DNA from: Akkermansiaceae bacterium
GTDB taxonomy: Bacteria; Verrucomicrobiota; Verrucomicrobiia; Verrucomicrobiales; Akkermansiaceae
Length of the DNA stretch: 64,000 bases
Direction: 5' to 3'
NCBI GenBank assembly: GCA_903906515.1
Contig: CAIVKO010000191.1
Location: 1 to 64,000 of the forward strand
The notes beneath the pieces are model-generated. The model had not been told where the DNA came from, made no database searches, and worked only from the letters and a program-made list of their open reading frames with translations. Of this stretch, positions 61,320 to 64,000 are shown one piece after another. A program made the position numbers and the translations under genes. Numbering within the stretch: the stretch's first letter is position 1; each line of letters starts with the position of its first letter.

Positions 61320-62270
61320 ATGAAAACCATCCATTTTTCCGCGATCATGCCACTTGTAACCGTGGCATGGGCGTTGGGTTTCCAAGAGGCCCACGCGGTC
61401 ATCGTCGGCGGCACGCTCGGGACGGGAAACAACAACTCCACCGAAGCCGGACTCACTTCTTTTCTCAGCACCACCGCTTACACCTCGTTCCCATATTGGA
61501 ACAACATGGTGCGCGTCGCAGATGCCTCGGGCGTGTATCTCGGCTACAACGCCTCGACCATGCGCGGGTGGGTGATGAGTGCCAATCACGTCACCACACC
61601 CACGTCGATCACGGTGGCTGGCTACACCTACTCCGTCACCGGCTCCGCTCGAATCGGTGTCTCGGACATCAAGCTCTATCAGATCGGCGGCGGCGTATCG
61701 GACCCCGCCCTGCCCACGCTTTCCACGGCACCCTTGCCCGAGGTGTACGCATCCACGGGGGAGTTCCTCGTGATGCTGGGACGGGGTTTCACCACCACCA
61801 CCGCCCAGCCCTATCCATGGGGCACACCGGGCACCAATGACGCCAACGGCATACGCTGGGCCACCAATACCGTGGAAGGTGGAATGTATGTAAACGACGG
61901 CACCGTGGCAGTTCCCAACATCCAACATTATCTCTACACAGACTTTGATGGTCCGGGCGGAACCGGTGTCACGGCGTATGACGGCCAGGCCTCGCTAGGC
62001 GACTCGGGCGGCGGAATGTTCATTTATCGCGACGGGCAATGGTTTCTCTCCGGTATCGCCTGCTTCGTGGATGACGGCCCGGATTTCCTCGAAATATCAG
62101 CCACCGGCGACAACATCGAGAATCCATCGCAAACTGGCGACTTCACGGGCTTCGCCGATGTCCGCAGCTACGCGGGTGTGATCACGGGCGTAACCGGCAC
62201 CTTGGTTCCGGAGCCATCGGTCTGTTCCCTGCTCGCCCTGGCGTTGATGGCTTGGAGGCGTCGCCGCTAA
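61320..62270 (+). CDS. PEP-CTERM-anchored trypsin-like serine protease
   Basis: Start refined to MKTIHFSAIMPLVTVAWALGFQEAHA; SANHV and GDSGGGMF catalytic-like motifs; C-terminal VPEPSVCSLLALALMAWRRRR. Confidence 0.8.
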   Translation: MKTIHFSAIMPLVTVAWALGFQEAHAVIVGGTLGTGNNNSTEAGLTSFLSTTAYTSFPYWNNMVRVADASGVYLGYNASTMRGWVMSANHVTTPTSITVAGYTYSVTGSARIGVSDIKLYQIGGGVSDPALPTLSTAPLPEVYASTGEFLVMLGRGFTTTTAQPYPWGTPGTNDANGIRWATNTVEGGMYVNDGTVAVPNIQHYLYTDFDGPGGTGVTAYDGQASLGDSGGGMFIYRDGQWFLSGIACFVDDGPDFLEISATGDNIENPSQTGDFTGFADVRSYAGVITGVTGTLVPEPSVCSLLALALMAWRRRR

Positions 62271-62279
62271 ATATTTAAT

Positions 62280-62474
62280 TTCGTGGCCTTTGATGTTTTG
62301 CAAGCCTGCGATCTTCGTGCCGTGTTCTTCGAGCCATGGGGTTTCACGGCCAAGTTCGGGACGAGCAAGGATTTTGCCGGCGAAGATGTTGTGGGCGTAT
62401 GCCCCGCCCTGTGACCAGTCGGCGAGGGAAACGGCGGACAGGAAGAGGTTGTTGTCGATGAGGAAGGGGCGGCG
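62280..62474 (-). pseudogene. Fragment of a right-handed parallel beta-helix repeat protein
   Basis: RRPFLIDNNLFLSAVSLADWSQGGAYAHNIFAGKILARPELGRETPWLEEHGTKIAGLQNIKGHE, no flanking protein. Confidence 0.55.
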
Positions 62475-62531
62475 TTTCCTCCGCTCCAGGTTTCGGTGGA
62501 ATGCGGCTAATGACATGCGGGCCACGCATGT

Positions 62532-62625
62532 TTACAAGGGGTTCTGTTTCAGCTCGATGTTGCAAAAATGGATTTCCCCACCTTCGGATTGCAAGACGAT
62601 GGGACCGGCCAACACGTCGAGTCCG
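62532..62625 (-). pseudogene. C-terminal fragment of a DUF1080 (3-keto-disaccharide hydrolase-like) protein
   Basis: GLDVLAGPIVLQSEGGEIHFCNIELKQNPL* matches the typical family ending. Confidence 0.5.
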
Positions 62626-62654
62626 CATGAACATTGACACCGCGCACGGCACCA

Positions 62655-62798
62655 TCACGACGTCACTTTTTGCAGACCGCGACCGACACCGCTGAGGTCT
62701 TCACCGATGCCATGCATGGTGGAGCAACTTGAGATGGAAAGGCCGAACAAGACCAAGGCGATGGAACGGACGAGAGTGCGCTTGTGTTTCGGAGTCAT
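62655..62798 (-). CDS. Entericidin-like small lipoprotein (47 aa)
   Basis: MTPKHKRTLVRSIALVLFGLSISSCSTMHGIGEDLSGVGRGLQKVTS*; lipobox SSC; below the ORF-track cut-off. Confidence 0.7.
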   Translation of the reverse strand: MTPKHKRTLVRSIALVLFGLSISSCSTMHGIGEDLSGVGRGLQKVTS

Positions 62799-62913
62799 GA
62801 TGAAATGGAGCTGCGGTTAAAGTGGTTTGAATCCACCTGATGTCAAGAGGACTGTGAAGGGAGGAGGTTGATGAGGACGCAACTTGGATAGACGCGGGGT
62901 GCAAAACAAAAAA

Positions 62914-63267
62914 TCATTCTGAAATCAATCGACGGGCGGCCTCCGGCAGTGAAGCCACCACCAGATCGTAGGAGTGATCGATCAACTCGCACACCAAGAG
63001 CGCGGGCAGACTGCCATCCATAATGAGGGTGTTCCAGTGGCGCTTGTTCATGTGCCAACCGGGAATGATGGATTCATGCGCGTCCCGCAAGTCCAGCGCC
63101 CGCTCCGGATCGCACTTGAGATTCAGGCGGGCGGGAAACTCGTCCGGTGAGGTGAGCGCGAACATCTTTCCACCCACCTTGTAAACCAAAGTCTCCGGCC
63201 CGAAGGGCAGAGTTTCCTCCGCGCCGGGTTTTGATAGAATATGACTGATGACTTCGGGCAGATCCAT
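62914..63267 (-). CDS. MmcQ/YjbR family DNA-binding protein
   Basis: FALTSPDEFPARLNLKCDPERALDLRDAHESIIPGWHMNKRHWNTLIMDGSLP; start refined to MDLPEVISH. Confidence 0.88.
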   Translation of the reverse strand: MDLPEVISHILSKPGAEETLPFGPETLVYKVGGKMFALTSPDEFPARLNLKCDPERALDLRDAHESIIPGWHMNKRHWNTLIMDGSLPALLVCELIDHSYDLVVASLPEAARRLISE

Positions 63268-63277
63268 GAGAGGTAGA

Positions 63278-63500
63278 TCACTGGACTTTCTCCAACGCCG
63301 TGTCGTTGCCATTCCACACGCCGAAATACGGCCACTCCGCGCCATCCCGCCAGAGGAAGGCGAAAAACGGCCGGCCGTAAATGAAATGACGGGGGACCAT
63401 CGGTGGCATTTTAATTTCCCCTGCGTAAGGTTCCGCTCGATTGATGGCCTCCACTCGAACTTCCGCGCCTTTTTCATGGAGCTTGAAACGGGTGCGCTGA
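63278..63500 (-). pseudogene. 5'-truncated gene fragment, unknown family
   Basis: FQRTRFKLHEKGAEVRVEAINRAEPYAGEIKMPPMVPRHFIYGRPFFAFLWRDGAEWPYFGVWNGND; coding character ends near 63500. Confidence 0.45.
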
Positions 63501-64000
63501 AACAAGGGCGACCAGACAACCAACGAGGGGAAATTGATCCATCTGAGCGGCGAGGCGAAGACGCCAGACACCGTGACAGACCCGATGTTTCAGATCAGCC
63601 ACAACGCGATCCGCCTCTCGCGCAAGGTGGAGATGTATCAATGGACGGAGAAAACGGACCAAAAAACCCAGAAAAAACTCGGCGCCGGCTCCGAAACGCA
63701 AACGACCTATACTTATACCAAAAAATGGTCGGATGAAATCATCGACTCCTCCGGTTTCAAAGATCCCAAAGGACATGAGAACCCGACGTCCATGATCGCA
63801 AACAACTCCACCGTGATCTCCGAAAATGTGACATTGGGGGCGTTCAAACTTCCCTCGGAGATCATCCGTCAAATGAAAGGCGACACGCCATTGTCACTGG
63901 CAAGCGCGGAAGCCAGCGAGCTACCGGCCGAGTTGAAAGCGAAGGTCAAGGTCGTGGGCGATAGCTATTACCACGGCGACGACCCGGCGGCAGCGGCGAT
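63501..64000 (+). pseudogene. TMEM43-family protein lacking its N-terminus (3' end outside window)
   Basis: NKGDQTTNEGKLIHLSGEAKTPDTVTDPMFQISHNAIRLSRKVEMYQWTEK...YTYTKKWSDEIIDSSGFKDPKGHENP; in-frame stop at 63498-63500 with no start before Met at 63585. Confidence 0.65.

Overview
The window is a gene-dense, GC-rich bacterial chromosome segment. Its gene families and a C-terminal PEP-CTERM sorting tail suggest Verrucomicrobiota or a PVC relative; this is inferred from protein similarity recalled from memory, with no database search. Housekeeping genes include recR, rseP, parE-like, recA, alaS, ychF, degP/htrA-like, an NfnAB-like pair, ilvE-like, an mcsA-mcsB-clpC operon, a pqi/MCE lipid-transport operon, VapBC and HigBA toxin-antitoxin pairs, and a rhamnose catabolism cluster (GH78, RhaM, Gfo/Idh, TIM-barrel). 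The right-hand third holds large secreted proteins (two DUF6288-like, two sialate O-acetylesterase-like, one HzsA-like multi-domain protein, one PEP-CTERM trypsin-like protease). The most striking feature is complement(26891..28108): a predicted secreted protein with a near-canonical eukaryotic-type ubiquitin (61 of 69 core residues identical to human ubiquitin by direct alignment). The ubiquitin starts exactly at the predicted mature N-terminus and is fused to a C-terminal autotransporter-like beta-barrel; it lacks the conjugation Gly-Gly. Other unusual features are an arginine-phosphorylation (McsAB-ClpC) operon outside Firmicutes, several dispersed palindromic repeats (some in-frame inside genes such as alaS), a HigBA module flanked by direct copies of a repeat, and a right-edge cluster of truncated genes. 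No tRNA, rRNA or CRISPR array was recognised.
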